Shown: positions 22,111-28,686 of the stretch, in pieces | Position numbering within the stretch: position 1 is the stretch's first letter | Layout of the letters: each line of letters starts with the position of its first letter | Source of the DNA: Paracoccaceae bacterium | GTDB taxonomy: Bacteria > Pseudomonadota > Alphaproteobacteria > Rhodobacterales > Rhodobacteraceae | DNA length: 28,686 nucleotides | NCBI GenBank assembly: GCA_024644285.1 | Contig: JAHELH010000003.1 | Coordinates: 1 to 28,686 of the forward strand | Direction of reading: 5' to 3' | Notes under the pieces: model-generated | What the model saw: only the letters and a program-made list of their open reading frames with translations | The model's database searches: none | What the model was told of the DNA's origin: nothing | Program-made: the position numbers and the translations under genes

Positions 22111-23129
22111 TGACGGCGATCGAGCTTGTCTGCGCCCATGCCGAAGGCGAGGTGGGCAACGTCATCGTGGGCGGCGTCGACCCGCCGCCCGGCGACACGT
22201 TGTGGGCACAGCGAGATTGGCTGGCGTCAGACGGGCGTTTGCGCGACCTGGTCTTGAACGAGCCGCGCGGCGGAGTGTCCAAACATGTCAACCTCCTGGT
22301 GCCGCCGAAGGACCCCCGTGCCGCGGCGGGGTTCCTGATCATGGAGCCGGTGCACACCCCGCCGATGTCGGGCTCGAACGCGATCTGCGTGGCGACGGTC
22401 TGCCTGGAGACGGGGCGCGTTCCGATGACGGAGCCTGTAACCGAGTTCCACCTCGAGGCACCCGCCGGGCTGGTTCCGGTCCGCGCCATCTGCCGCGAGG
22501 GCAAGGCCGCAAGCATCGAGGTCACCAATGTCGCGTCTTTCGCGGACCGGCTGGACATGCCGCTGGAACTGGAGGGTCACGGCACCTTGCGTGTCGACAC
22601 CGCATGGGGCGGCGACAGCTTCGTTCTGGTGAAGGCCGACGCGATCGGGCTGTCGCTGACGCCCGACGAGGGCCGCGAGATATCCGAACTGGGGGCCCGC
22701 ATCACCCGCGCCGCGAACGCGCAGGTCGGTTTCAATCATCCCGGCGCGGACTGGTCGCACATTTCGTTCTGTCAGTTCACGGGACCGGTGGACCGTGACG
22801 GGCCGGTCCCAAAGGGCAAGAGCGCGGTGGTCATCGATCCCGGCAAGATCGACCGGTCACCTTGCGGCACGGGGTGCTCGGCGCGAATGGCCGTCATGGC
22901 GGCGCGCGGCGAATTGGGCGTTGGCGATCGTTACACCGGCCTGTCGATCATCGGCGGCCGGTTCGACTGTCGCGTGACGGCAGCGGCCGAGGTGGCGGGG
23001 CGTCCCGCGATCCTTCCCAGCATCCGCGGCCGCGCCTGGATCACCGGGCGCCAGACGCTGACGGTCGATACCGCCGATCCCTGGCCGCGGGGCTACCGTG
23101 TCGGCGATACCTGGCCGGTTCAACGCTGA
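22110..23129 (+). CDS. Proline racemase family enzyme, Ser/Cys type
   Basis: A 339-residue member of the proline racemase superfamily (proline racemase, 4-hydroxyproline 2-epimerase, trans-3-hydroxyproline dehydratase). It opens with the typical CAHAEGEVGNVIVGGV and EPRGGVSKHVNLLVPP. The first catalytic position lies in PPMSGSN and is Ser87 instead of Cys; the second is Cys252 in DRSPCGTGCSARMA. Ser/Cys members are reported to act as hydroxyproline epimerases and/or dehydratases, so I do not assign one reaction. DTAWGGDSF and the HPGADWSHISF segment are also present. ATG 22110 fits the family N-terminus; a TTG at 22086 would add eight residues. No ribosome site is seen, and the ATG overlaps a regulator-like site. 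Stop lies 64 bases before the MFS gene. Confidence 0.88.
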   Translation: MTAIELVCAHAEGEVGNVIVGGVDPPPGDTLWAQRDWLASDGRLRDLVLNEPRGGVSKHVNLLVPPKDPRAAAGFLIMEPVHTPPMSGSNAICVATVCLETGRVPMTEPVTEFHLEAPAGLVPVRAICREGKAASIEVTNVASFADRLDMPLELEGHGTLRVDTAWGGDSFVLVKADAIGLSLTPDEGREISELGARITRAANAQVGFNHPGADWSHISFCQFTGPVDRDGPVPKGKSAVVIDPGKIDRSPCGTGCSARMAVMAARGELGVGDRYTGLSIIGGRFDCRVTAAAEVAGRPAILPSIRGRAWITGRQTLTVDTADPWPRGYRVGDTWPVQR

Positions 23130-23193
23130 CCCGCAAAAGCACTTGTGCATCGCCGCACATGGACAATCCGCCAAGCCGGTCCTAATTCGGGGA

Positions 23194-24411
23194 ATGACCC
23201 GCGATTACGGCGTCCGCTTTCTCGACAGGACCACGCCGCCCCACATCTTCACCCTGATACTCATCGCAGGCGTGTCCGCCCTGTCGATGAACGTCTTCCT
23301 GCCGTCCTTGCCGAAAATGACGGTGTATTTCGACACCGAATACCGGCTGATCCAGCTGTCGGTCTCTGCCTATCTGCTGTGCAACGCGATCCTGCAGATC
23401 ATCGTCGGCCCGATATCGGACCGCTACGGGCGCCGTCCGGTCATCCTCTACGGCTTCGCGCTTTTCGCCCTGGCGACGCTTGGCTGCATATACGCCCAGA
23501 CAGTCGAGGTCTTCCTCGCCTTCCGCATGCTGCAGGGCGTGGTGGTCGTCGGAATCGTGCTGAGCCGGGCCGTGGTGCGGGACATGGTGCCCCAGGACCA
23601 GGCGGCCTCGATGATCGGATACGTTACGATGGGCATGGCCATCGTACCCATGATCGGCCCGGCCATCGGCGGGCTTCTGGACGAAGCGTTCGGCTGGCAG
23701 GCGAACTTTTGGCTGCTCTTCGCGCTGGGGCTGGCGACGCTCTGGGTCTGCTGGCGCGACATGGGCGAGACGGCGACGGAGCGGTCGACAAGCTTTGCCG
23801 CGCAGTTCCGGCAATATCCGGAATTGCTGATGTCGCGCCGGTTCTGGGGCTACTGCCTGGCCGCCGCTTTTGGCGCCGGGGCGTTCTTCGCCTATCTCGG
23901 CGGGGCGCCCTATGTCGGGTCCGAGGTCTACGGGCTGGAGCCCGGAACTCTCGGAATCTACTTCGGCGCGCCGGCGCTGGGCTACTTCCTCGGCAACTGG
24001 GTATCGGGGCGCTATTCGGTGCGCTACGGCATCAACCGGCTGATCGTCGTTGGCACCGTATTGACCTCGATGGGCCTGGCGGTGTCCCTGACGCTGTTCT
24101 ACGCCGGCCTCGGTTCGGTCAATATCTTCTTCGGTTTCATGACCTTCGTCGGGCTCGGCAATGGCCTGGTGATGCCCAATGCCAATGCCGGCCTCTTGTC
24201 GGTTCGGCCACACCTGGCCGGATCGGCCAGCGGGTTGGGCGGGGCGATCATGATCGGCGGCGGCGCCGCGCTGTCGGCGCTGGCCGGCGCGTTACTGCAG
24301 CCCGGCAGAGGCGCCTACCCGCTGTTGTGGATCATGTTCCTGTCGTCGACGATGGCCGTGATCTGCATCACCTACGTGCTGCAGCGCGAACGGCAGCTGC
24401 GCGGGGCATGA
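23194..24411 (+). CDS. MFS transporter, Bcr/CflA-type
   Basis: A 405-residue inner-membrane protein with about 12 helices, of the drug:H+ antiporter (Bcr/CflA) branch. The first helix region ends MNVFLPSLPKMTVYF, then comes motif A, GPISDRYGRRPVILYG, between helices 2 and 3. Motif C-like GMAIVPMIGPAIGGLLDEAF lies in helix 5, and a second-half loop reads GNWVSGRYSVRYGINR. Bcr-type carriers export antibiotics, sulfonamides or amino-acid derivatives; a metabolite-export role cannot be excluded. The frame is open upstream, but ATG 23194 gives the normal length; no good ribosome site is visible. It lies between the racemase-like gene and pccR on the same strand, so the three may share a transcript. 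Confidence 0.88.
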   Translation: MTRDYGVRFLDRTTPPHIFTLILIAGVSALSMNVFLPSLPKMTVYFDTEYRLIQLSVSAYLLCNAILQIIVGPISDRYGRRPVILYGFALFALATLGCIYAQTVEVFLAFRMLQGVVVVGIVLSRAVVRDMVPQDQAASMIGYVTMGMAIVPMIGPAIGGLLDEAFGWQANFWLLFALGLATLWVCWRDMGETATERSTSFAAQFRQYPELLMSRRFWGYCLAAAFGAGAFFAYLGGAPYVGSEVYGLEPGTLGIYFGAPALGYFLGNWVSGRYSVRYGINRLIVVGTVLTSMGLAVSLTLFYAGLGSVNIFFGFMTFVGLGNGLVMPNANAGLLSVRPHLAGSASGLGGAIMIGGGAALSALAGALLQPGRGAYPLLWIMFLSSTMAVICITYVLQRERQLRGA

Positions 24412-24430
24412 CACCCCTTGCGCCCGGCGC

Positions 24431-24469
24431 TTTGCAAAGGCACGATCGGATCGGTGCAAAACTGCAAAA
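24431..24469. promoter_or_regulatory. ScfR/PccR-type operator upstream of pccR
   Basis: TTTGCAAA at 24431-24438, then TGCAAAACTGCAAAA at 24455-24469, ten bases before the pccR ATG. The same two elements occur upstream of pccB; the second matches there in 14 of 15 bases. This suggests autoregulation of pccR and a promoter of its own, in the 68-base gap after the MFS stop. Confidence 0.68.
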
Positions 24470-24479
24470 GGCCGACCCG

Positions 24480-25880
24480 ATGGCGCAACAGAAACTCTAT
24501 GCCGGGGCCAAGCTGCGCGAGATCCGCACCCGGCTGGGGCTGACGCAGAAGGAGTTCGCCGAAAAACTGGGTGCCTCGCTGCCGTATCTCAACCAGATGG
24601 AAAACAACCACCGCCCGGTCTCGGCCGGCGTCGTTCTCGCGCTGGCATCGGAATTCGGCTTCGACGTCACTGAGTTGAAGGCCGGAGAGGCGGAGCGGCT
24701 GGTTGTCGACATGCGCGAGGCGCTGGCCGACCCGGTCTTCGCCGACGACACGCCGCCTTTGGCCGACCTGCGCTTGGCGGCCTCGAACGCGCCGCTTCTG
24801 GCGCGCGCCTTCCTGTCGTTGCACCGAGCGTACCGTCAGAACCACGAGCGTCTCGCATCGCTCGACGAGGCGCTCGGGCGCGAAGACAGCGCGATACGCC
24901 CGTCCCCTTGGGAAGAGGTGCGCGATTTCTTCCATTACTGCGACAACTACCTCGATGCCGTCGACCGCGCAGCAGAGCGGTTCGCCTGTTCCGACGGTAA
25001 TGTGGCCGACCAACAATCGATTGCCGAGGCGGCGCTGTCCGATCACGGAATTTCCGTGCGTTTCGAGCCTATTGACGGCCTTCGCTCATTTGACGCGTCA
25101 ACTGGTGCGCTAGCGATTTCCTCGCGCATCGCCCGATCGACCCAGCGATTTCAACTGCTGCACCAGGTCGCGCTGACAACGCAGAACGACCTGCTCGAGG
25201 CCACGCTCGATCTGGCCCGTTTCCAATCCGACGAAGCCCGCGCTATCGCCAAGATCGGGCTCGCCAATTACTTCGCGGGCGCCGCGCTGTTGCCGTACCA
25301 GGCCTTCCAGGCCGCGGCGCAAAAGCACCGCCACGACCTTGAATACCTCGCCGACCTGTTCGGCGCGTCCATCGAGCAGGTGGCGCACCGGTTGTCCACC
25401 TTGCAGCGCCCCGGCGCCAAGGGCGTGCCGTTCTTCTTCGTCCGGGTCGACCAGGCCGGCACGATCACGAAACGGCACTCGGCCACGCGGCTGCAATTCG
25501 CCCGCTTCGGCGGGGCCTGCCCGCTCTGGAACGTGCACCGTGCTTTCGAGACGCCGGGCCGGTTCCTGCGGCAACTGGCCGAGACACCCGACGGCGTACG
25601 CTATCTGTGCCTGGCGCGCGACGTGTCCAAGCCCGGCGGCAGCTTTGCCGCGCCGGTGCGCCGCTATGCGATCGGCCTGGGCTGCGAGATCCGCCATGCC
25701 GGGGACCTGGTCTATGCCGACGACCTCGATCTGTCGCGCGACGCGGCCTTCGAGCCGATCGGAATTTCCTGCCGGATCTGCGAGCGCGACACGTGCCATC
25801 AGCGGTCGGTGCCGCCGCTGGAACGGCCTCTGCGGGTCGATCCGGACCGGCGTGGCGTGCTGCCCTACCGGATCGGCTAG
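24480..25880 (+). CDS. pccR: PccR/ScfR: short-chain acyl-CoA transcriptional regulator (XRE family)
   Basis: A 466-residue regulator. The N-terminal XRE helix-turn-helix (about residues 7-62) reads LREIRTRLGLTQKEFAEKLG and SLPYLNQMENNHRPVS. A central region (about 130-300) corresponds to the ImmA/IrrE-like peptidase fold of this family but shows no HExxH motif (only LLHQVALTTQ), so it is non-catalytic. The C-terminal DUF2083-type region contains TRLQFARFGGACPLWNVHRA and ends with cysteines at 402, 431, 434 and 439 (SCRICERDTC). ScfR proteins, such as R. sphaeroides PccR and mycobacterial PrpR, control propionyl-CoA genes and sense acyl-CoA. ATG 24480 lacks a strong ribosome site but gives the family N-terminus. 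The stop is four bases from the convergent YdcH gene. Confidence 0.9.
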   Translation: MAQQKLYAGAKLREIRTRLGLTQKEFAEKLGASLPYLNQMENNHRPVSAGVVLALASEFGFDVTELKAGEAERLVVDMREALADPVFADDTPPLADLRLAASNAPLLARAFLSLHRAYRQNHERLASLDEALGREDSAIRPSPWEEVRDFFHYCDNYLDAVDRAAERFACSDGNVADQQSIAEAALSDHGISVRFEPIDGLRSFDASTGALAISSRIARSTQRFQLLHQVALTTQNDLLEATLDLARFQSDEARAIAKIGLANYFAGAALLPYQAFQAAAQKHRHDLEYLADLFGASIEQVAHRLSTLQRPGAKGVPFFFVRVDQAGTITKRHSATRLQFARFGGACPLWNVHRAFETPGRFLRQLAETPDGVRYLCLARDVSKPGGSFAAPVRRYAIGLGCEIRHAGDLVYADDLDLSRDAAFEPIGISCRICERDTCHQRSVPPLERPLRVDPDRRGVLPYRIG

Positions 25881-25884
25881 CGGC

Positions 25885-26130
25885 TCAGGCGTCCGCCGCC
25901 GACAGCATCGCGTAGATCTGGTCCTTCAGCAGCATCCTCTCCTTGCGCAGCTGCATCTCGTAAAGCTCTTCCACCGGCTCGACGTTCGTCTCGGCCCGGT
26001 GAATGGCGCGGTTCAGGTCGTGGTAGTCGTCGAACAGCTTGGCGAAATGCGCGTTCTCGACCTTCAGCGCGTGCATCCGGTCGACGTGCTGGGGAAATTC
26101 CTCGGCGAGTTCGTGCGGGACATGCGTCAT
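25885..26130 (-). CDS. YdcH/DUF465 small coiled-coil protein
   Basis: An 81-residue helical protein of the DUF465 (YdcH, PF04325) family. It begins MTHVPHELAEEFPQHVDRMH, typical of the family, and continues with FAKLFDDYHDLNRAIHRAET, then EELYEMQLRKERMLLKDQIY. The pattern is two amphipathic helices forming a hairpin coiled coil. The biochemical role of the family is not known. ATG 26130 is the first start that fits; the frame further upstream enters unrelated sequence. It is convergent with pccR (four-base gap) and follows the thermonuclease gene by 79 bases on the same strand. Confidence 0.9.
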   Translation of the reverse strand: MTHVPHELAEEFPQHVDRMHALKVENAHFAKLFDDYHDLNRAIHRAETNVEPVEELYEMQLRKERMLLKDQIYAMLSAADA

Positions 26131-26209
26131 TACGGCGATCCTCTTGGTGTTGGTTCGCCGCAAAGCTAGCCCGTGGCGAAGGGGCTCACTTTGACACCGA
26201 TCAAATGCC

Positions 26210-26860
26210 CTAGCGGCGCGCCCGCCGCCAGCCCGCCGCCTGCGCTTCGGCCTCGGTGCAGAACCAGCGCTCGCCTTTCTCCGCGTCGATCCGGGTCTCG
26301 GGATAGAAGGCCTGCCCAGGCACGTGATAGATGCGCCGTTCGCCGGAAATGTTGCCCTTGATGACGCAGCCCGAGACCGGCGAAGGCTGTGCCGGCGCCG
26401 CGGTGGCGCGAAAGTCCTCGGGCGCCTGGAGCCGTCCGGCCCACAGGCCGCGCTCTTCGAAAATCGCGGCCTTCTCGAGATCGGCGTAGTCGAGCGAGTA
26501 TTTCCGGTAGGCTTCGGCGATACCCTCGCGCACCAGCCGCGCGCCGATATCTTCGCCGGCCACCCGGCACACCGCGACGGTGCGGCCGTACCTGTCCGTA
26601 TCGCGCGGCTCGCAGCGCGCGCGCTTGCCGTCGTAAAGCGCTGCGGCCTGCTGCTTTGCCCAGGTACCGCAATCCCTGTCGCGACCGTCGGCCAAGCGGC
26701 AGACCTGGCCAATCTCGGGCGCGTCGATGCCGAACAGCCGCACGGTCACATCGCCCACGCGCAGCGTATCGGCATCGCTGACCCGGATCGTCCCGGAAAA
26801 GCTTTCGGCCCCGGCCGCCAGCGGCAAAAGCGCAAGTGCGAGCGCGGCGAATCTTAACAT
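26210..26860 (-). CDS. Secreted thermonuclease (SNase-like) with C-terminal Cys domain
   Basis: A 216-residue exported nuclease. From ATG 26860 it starts MLRFAALALALLPLAAGAES, a signal peptide; a GTG at 26875 would add five residues. The SNase barrel follows, with FSGTIRVSDADTLRVGDVTV and VRLFGIDAPEIGQ (catalytic Arg and Glu), then DTDRYGRTVAVC (second Arg). A C-terminal extension of about 55 residues, with CVIKGN, GERRIYHVPGQAFYPET and ERWFCTEAEAQAAGWRRA, is a known add-on of thermonuclease-family proteins; its two cysteines probably pair. Four more cysteines are in the nuclease domain. It should cut DNA or RNA outside the cytoplasm. CtrA-like boxes overlap and precede the start. Confidence 0.88.
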   Translation of the reverse strand: MLRFAALALALLPLAAGAESFSGTIRVSDADTLRVGDVTVRLFGIDAPEIGQVCRLADGRDRDCGTWAKQQAAALYDGKRARCEPRDTDRYGRTVAVCRVAGEDIGARLVREGIAEAYRKYSLDYADLEKAAIFEERGLWAGRLQAPEDFRATAAPAQPSPVSGCVIKGNISGERRIYHVPGQAFYPETRIDAEKGERWFCTEAEAQAAGWRRARR

Positions 26861-26869
26861 TCGGTTAAG
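26854..26869. promoter_or_regulatory. CtrA-like box overlapping the thermonuclease start
   Basis: TTAA-N7-TTAAG (26854-26869), which also reads TTAA-N7-TTAA on the other strand. The established alphaproteobacterial CtrA site is TTAA-N7-TTAAC; only the last base differs. It covers the thermonuclease ATG (26860-26858), a position that would suit repression, or control if the true start is further downstream. Confidence 0.45.
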
Positions 26870-26904
26870 ATCCACGGGCGCGCCGCGGGGATCAAGACGC
26901 CGAG

Positions 26905-26919
26905 TTAAGAAATGTTAAC
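26905..26919. promoter_or_regulatory. Second CtrA-like box at the betA stop
   Basis: TTAA-N6-TTAAC at 26905-26919, ending in a full TTAAC half-site but with a 6-base spacer instead of 7. It overlaps the betA stop codon (26917-26915) and lies 45 bases upstream of the thermonuclease ATG, a plausible promoter position for that gene. Confidence 0.35.
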
Positions 26920-28609
26920 GTTGCGCGACCTGCCAGTTGGGATGGATCCAGGGCTGGTCGTTGGCCGGCGGCAGCGGGTCGCGGCCAAGGATGTGGTCGG
27001 CGGCCTTTTCGCCCACCATGATCGTCGGCGCGTTGATGTTGCCGTTGGTGATCTGCGGAAAAACCGAACTGTCGGCCAGCCGCAGGCCATCAACCCCGAT
27101 CACCCGGCAGTCCGGATCGACCACCGCATGCCAGTCGTCGCGCCGCCCCATTCGCGCCGTGCCGCAGGGGTGATAGGCGCTTTCCACGTGCTCGCGGATC
27201 GCGGCGTCCAGTTCGACGTCGCTCTGCACCTGCGGCCCGGGCTGAATCTCGTGCTTGACGAACGGCTTGAACGCCTCCTGCGCGAACAACTCACGGGTCA
27301 GGCGGATCGCCTGGCGGAACTCGGTCCAGTCGTCCTCGTGGCTCATGTAGTTGAACCGGATCGCGGGCGCCTCGTGCGGGTCAGCCGAGCGCAGCGTCAC
27401 CGCGCCGCGCGATTTCGACCGCATCGGGCCGACATGGGCCTGGAATCCATGGCCGTCCGCTACCGCGCGCCCGTCATAGCGCACCGCCATCGGCAGGAAG
27501 TGGAACTGCAGGTCTGGATAGTCGATCCCGGCGGCGGAGCGTATGAAACCGCAGCTTTCGAACTGGTTCGATGCGCCCAGACCGGTGCGGGTGAAGAGCC
27601 ACTGCGCGCCGATCGACGCCTTGCCGAAGAGGTTCCAGTACTTGTAAAGGCTCACCGGCTGGGTCGCGGCCATCTGCACGTACATCTCCAGATGATCCTG
27701 CAGGTTCTGCCCGACGCCGGGCCGGTCGGCGATGACCCTGATGCCGTGGTGCACCAGATGCGCGCCCGGCCCGATGCCTGACAGCATCAACAGCTTCGGC
27801 GAGTTGATCGACGAGGCGGCGAGGATCACCTCGCGCCTGGCCTGGATCGTCCGCCTGGTCCGCCCGCGCAGAATTTCCACGCCGGTGGCGCGGCCCTCTT
27901 CGATCACCACGCGGGCGGCCAGGCCGTTGACCAGGGCGCAGTTGGGCCGCCTCAGCGCCGGACGCAGATAGGCGTTGGCCGCCGACCAGCGCCGGCCCTT
28001 CCAGATCGTCGCCTCGAACGGGCCAAAGCCCTCCTGCTTTTCGCCGTTGTAATCGTCGGTGATCTCGTAGCCCGCCTGCCGCCCGGCCTCGACGAAGGCG
28101 CGGATCAGCGGGTTCAGCCGCGGGCCGCGGGTGACATGCAGCGGCCCGCCGGTGCCGCGCCAGGAGGCGTCGCCGCCATGGCCGCCGTCGTGCCAGTACT
28201 CCATCCGCTTGAAATAGGGCAGCACGTCGGCAAAGCCCCAGCCCGCCGCGCCCATCTCGGCCCAGGTGTCGAAATCGCGGGCATGGCCGCGGACATAGAC
28301 CATGCCGTTGATCGAGGACGAGCCGCCGATCACCTTGCCGCGCGGGCAGGCCAGGCGGCGGCCGCCCAGCTGCGGCTCGGGTTCCGACCGGTAGCCCCAG
28401 TCGTAGCGGCGCATGTTCATCGGGTAGGACAAGGCGGCCGGCATCTGGATGAACGGCCCGGCATCGCTGCCGCCATGCTCGATCACCAGCACCGAGGCGC
28501 CGGCCTCGGCCAGCCTGTAGGCGATGGCGCAGCCCGCGCTGCCGGCGCCGACGACGACGTAATCGGCGATGGTCGTGTCCTCGCGGCCGCGTCCGATGCT
28601 GCCGGTCAT
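26915..28609 (-). CDS. betA: Choline dehydrogenase (GMC flavoenzyme)
   Basis: A 564-residue GMC oxidoreductase oxidising choline to betaine aldehyde, and possibly on to glycine betaine, an osmoprotectant and carbon source in marine bacteria. FAD-binding ADYVVVGAGSAGCAIAYRL (GAGSAG at 21-26) is followed by the GMC signature CPRGKVIGGSSSINGMVYVR and then GHARDFDTW, which closely resembles BetA. A second signature is EVILAASSINSPKLLMLSGI. The C-terminal catalytic region has SAYHPCGTARMG (active-site His) and ITNGNINAPTIMVGEKAAD. Length is near the 556 residues of E. coli BetA. The start ATG 28609 overlaps the stop of the upstream gene as ATGA. Other GMC alcohol dehydrogenases are the alternative. 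Confidence 0.88.
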   Translation of the reverse strand: MTGSIGRGREDTTIADYVVVGAGSAGCAIAYRLAEAGASVLVIEHGGSDAGPFIQMPAALSYPMNMRRYDWGYRSEPEPQLGGRRLACPRGKVIGGSSSINGMVYVRGHARDFDTWAEMGAAGWGFADVLPYFKRMEYWHDGGHGGDASWRGTGGPLHVTRGPRLNPLIRAFVEAGRQAGYEITDDYNGEKQEGFGPFEATIWKGRRWSAANAYLRPALRRPNCALVNGLAARVVIEEGRATGVEILRGRTRRTIQARREVILAASSINSPKLLMLSGIGPGAHLVHHGIRVIADRPGVGQNLQDHLEMYVQMAATQPVSLYKYWNLFGKASIGAQWLFTRTGLGASNQFESCGFIRSAAGIDYPDLQFHFLPMAVRYDGRAVADGHGFQAHVGPMRSKSRGAVTLRSADPHEAPAIRFNYMSHEDDWTEFRQAIRLTRELFAQEAFKPFVKHEIQPGPQVQSDVELDAAIREHVESAYHPCGTARMGRRDDWHAVVDPDCRVIGVDGLRLADSSVFPQITNGNINAPTIMVGEKAADHILGRDPLPPANDQPWIHPNWQVAQR

Positions 28610-28686
28610 ACCGTGTCCCTCAGCATGTCGTAGGAGACCATCACCGTCTCGCGATAGGCCGCGCGCTCCGTCAACCGCCGGTAATA
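28606..28686 (-). CDS. C-terminal end of a probable glutathione S-transferase (cut by window edge)
   Basis: Only the last 26 codons and TGA (28608-28606) are inside the window, ending RLTERAAYRETVMVSYDMLR then DTV. A tail with R-x-AYR followed by VMVSYD resembles the end of some glutathione S-transferases, where a conserved R-P-A-Y segment occurs late in the C-terminal domain. The stop overlaps the betA start by four bases, so the two genes are co-translated. Family assignment is tentative. Confidence 0.45.
   Translation of the reverse strand, partial: YYRRLTERAAYRETVMVSYDMLRDTV

Noticed and set aside
23145..24479. Very long open frame continuing upstream of pccR through the whole MFS gene
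   Set aside because: It is a second frame of the MFS coding sequence, rich in Arg and Pro with no domain; the real regulator starts at 24480 with its helix-turn-helix.
1..28686. Search for tRNA/rRNA genes, CRISPR arrays, insertion sequences, phage or attachment sites
   Set aside because: I saw no cloverleaf-like sequences, regularly spaced repeats, transposase motifs or integrase genes; a tRNAscan or ISfinder search would be decisive.

Overview
The window reads as chromosome of a GC-rich alphaproteobacterium of the order Rhodobacterales (Roseobacter-like). This rests on protein character: a short-type ProS, the hdaA-ppk pair, a pccB...pccA...mcm propionyl-CoA locus with a PccR/ScfR-type regulator, a DUF6497-like protein, and CtrA-like boxes. 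No species can be named. I see no tRNA, rRNA, CRISPR array, insertion sequence or prophage. The region looks like vertically inherited, fairly compact chromosome.

Layout. Positions 1-887 hold the N-terminal part of proS, on the minus strand and cut by the window edge. On the plus strand follow a secreted fasciclin-domain protein with a clear terminator, an AI-2E/PerM-type permease, hdaA and ppk1 (coupled by a 4-base overlap). A convergent polytopic membrane protein gene comes next and is interrupted by an in-frame TAA. Divergent from it is ppx, so polyphosphate synthesis and breakdown genes lie within 5 kb. From 8.5 to 12.7 kb, on the minus strand, are a small exported protein, an EEP-family hydrolase overlapping a TerB-DnaJ protein, a tight MAPEG-VOC-GNAT operon, and a second VOC protein.

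From 12.8 to 25.9 kb lies the propionyl-CoA assimilation locus: pccB, then a methyltransferase-like gene, a DUF6497-like gene, two small lipoproteins and a 119-residue unknown, then pccA and mcm (methylmalonyl-CoA mutase), all on the minus strand. A DUF4174 protein sits on the plus strand between pccA and mcm. Divergent from pccB run a Ser/Cys-type proline racemase family gene, a Bcr/CflA-type MFS transporter and the regulator pccR. TTTGCAAA-type sites occur both in the pccB/racemase intergenic region and just upstream of pccR. PccAB would make methylmalonyl-CoA and Mcm would convert it to succinyl-CoA; PccR probably senses short-chain acyl-CoA.

From 25.9 kb to the end are a YdcH/DUF465 protein, a secreted thermonuclease flanked by two CtrA-like boxes, betA-type choline dehydrogenase, and the last 26 codons of a probable glutathione S-transferase.

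Most notable: (1) paired ScfR-like operators whose two elements differ in spacing by exactly 10 bp between the two promoters, one of them running into a start codon; (2) a membrane protein gene with an intact ribosome site and a nonsense codon at position 46; (3) a set of uncharacterised envelope and methyltransferase genes inserted between pccB and pccA; (4) a four-cysteine cluster in PccR.
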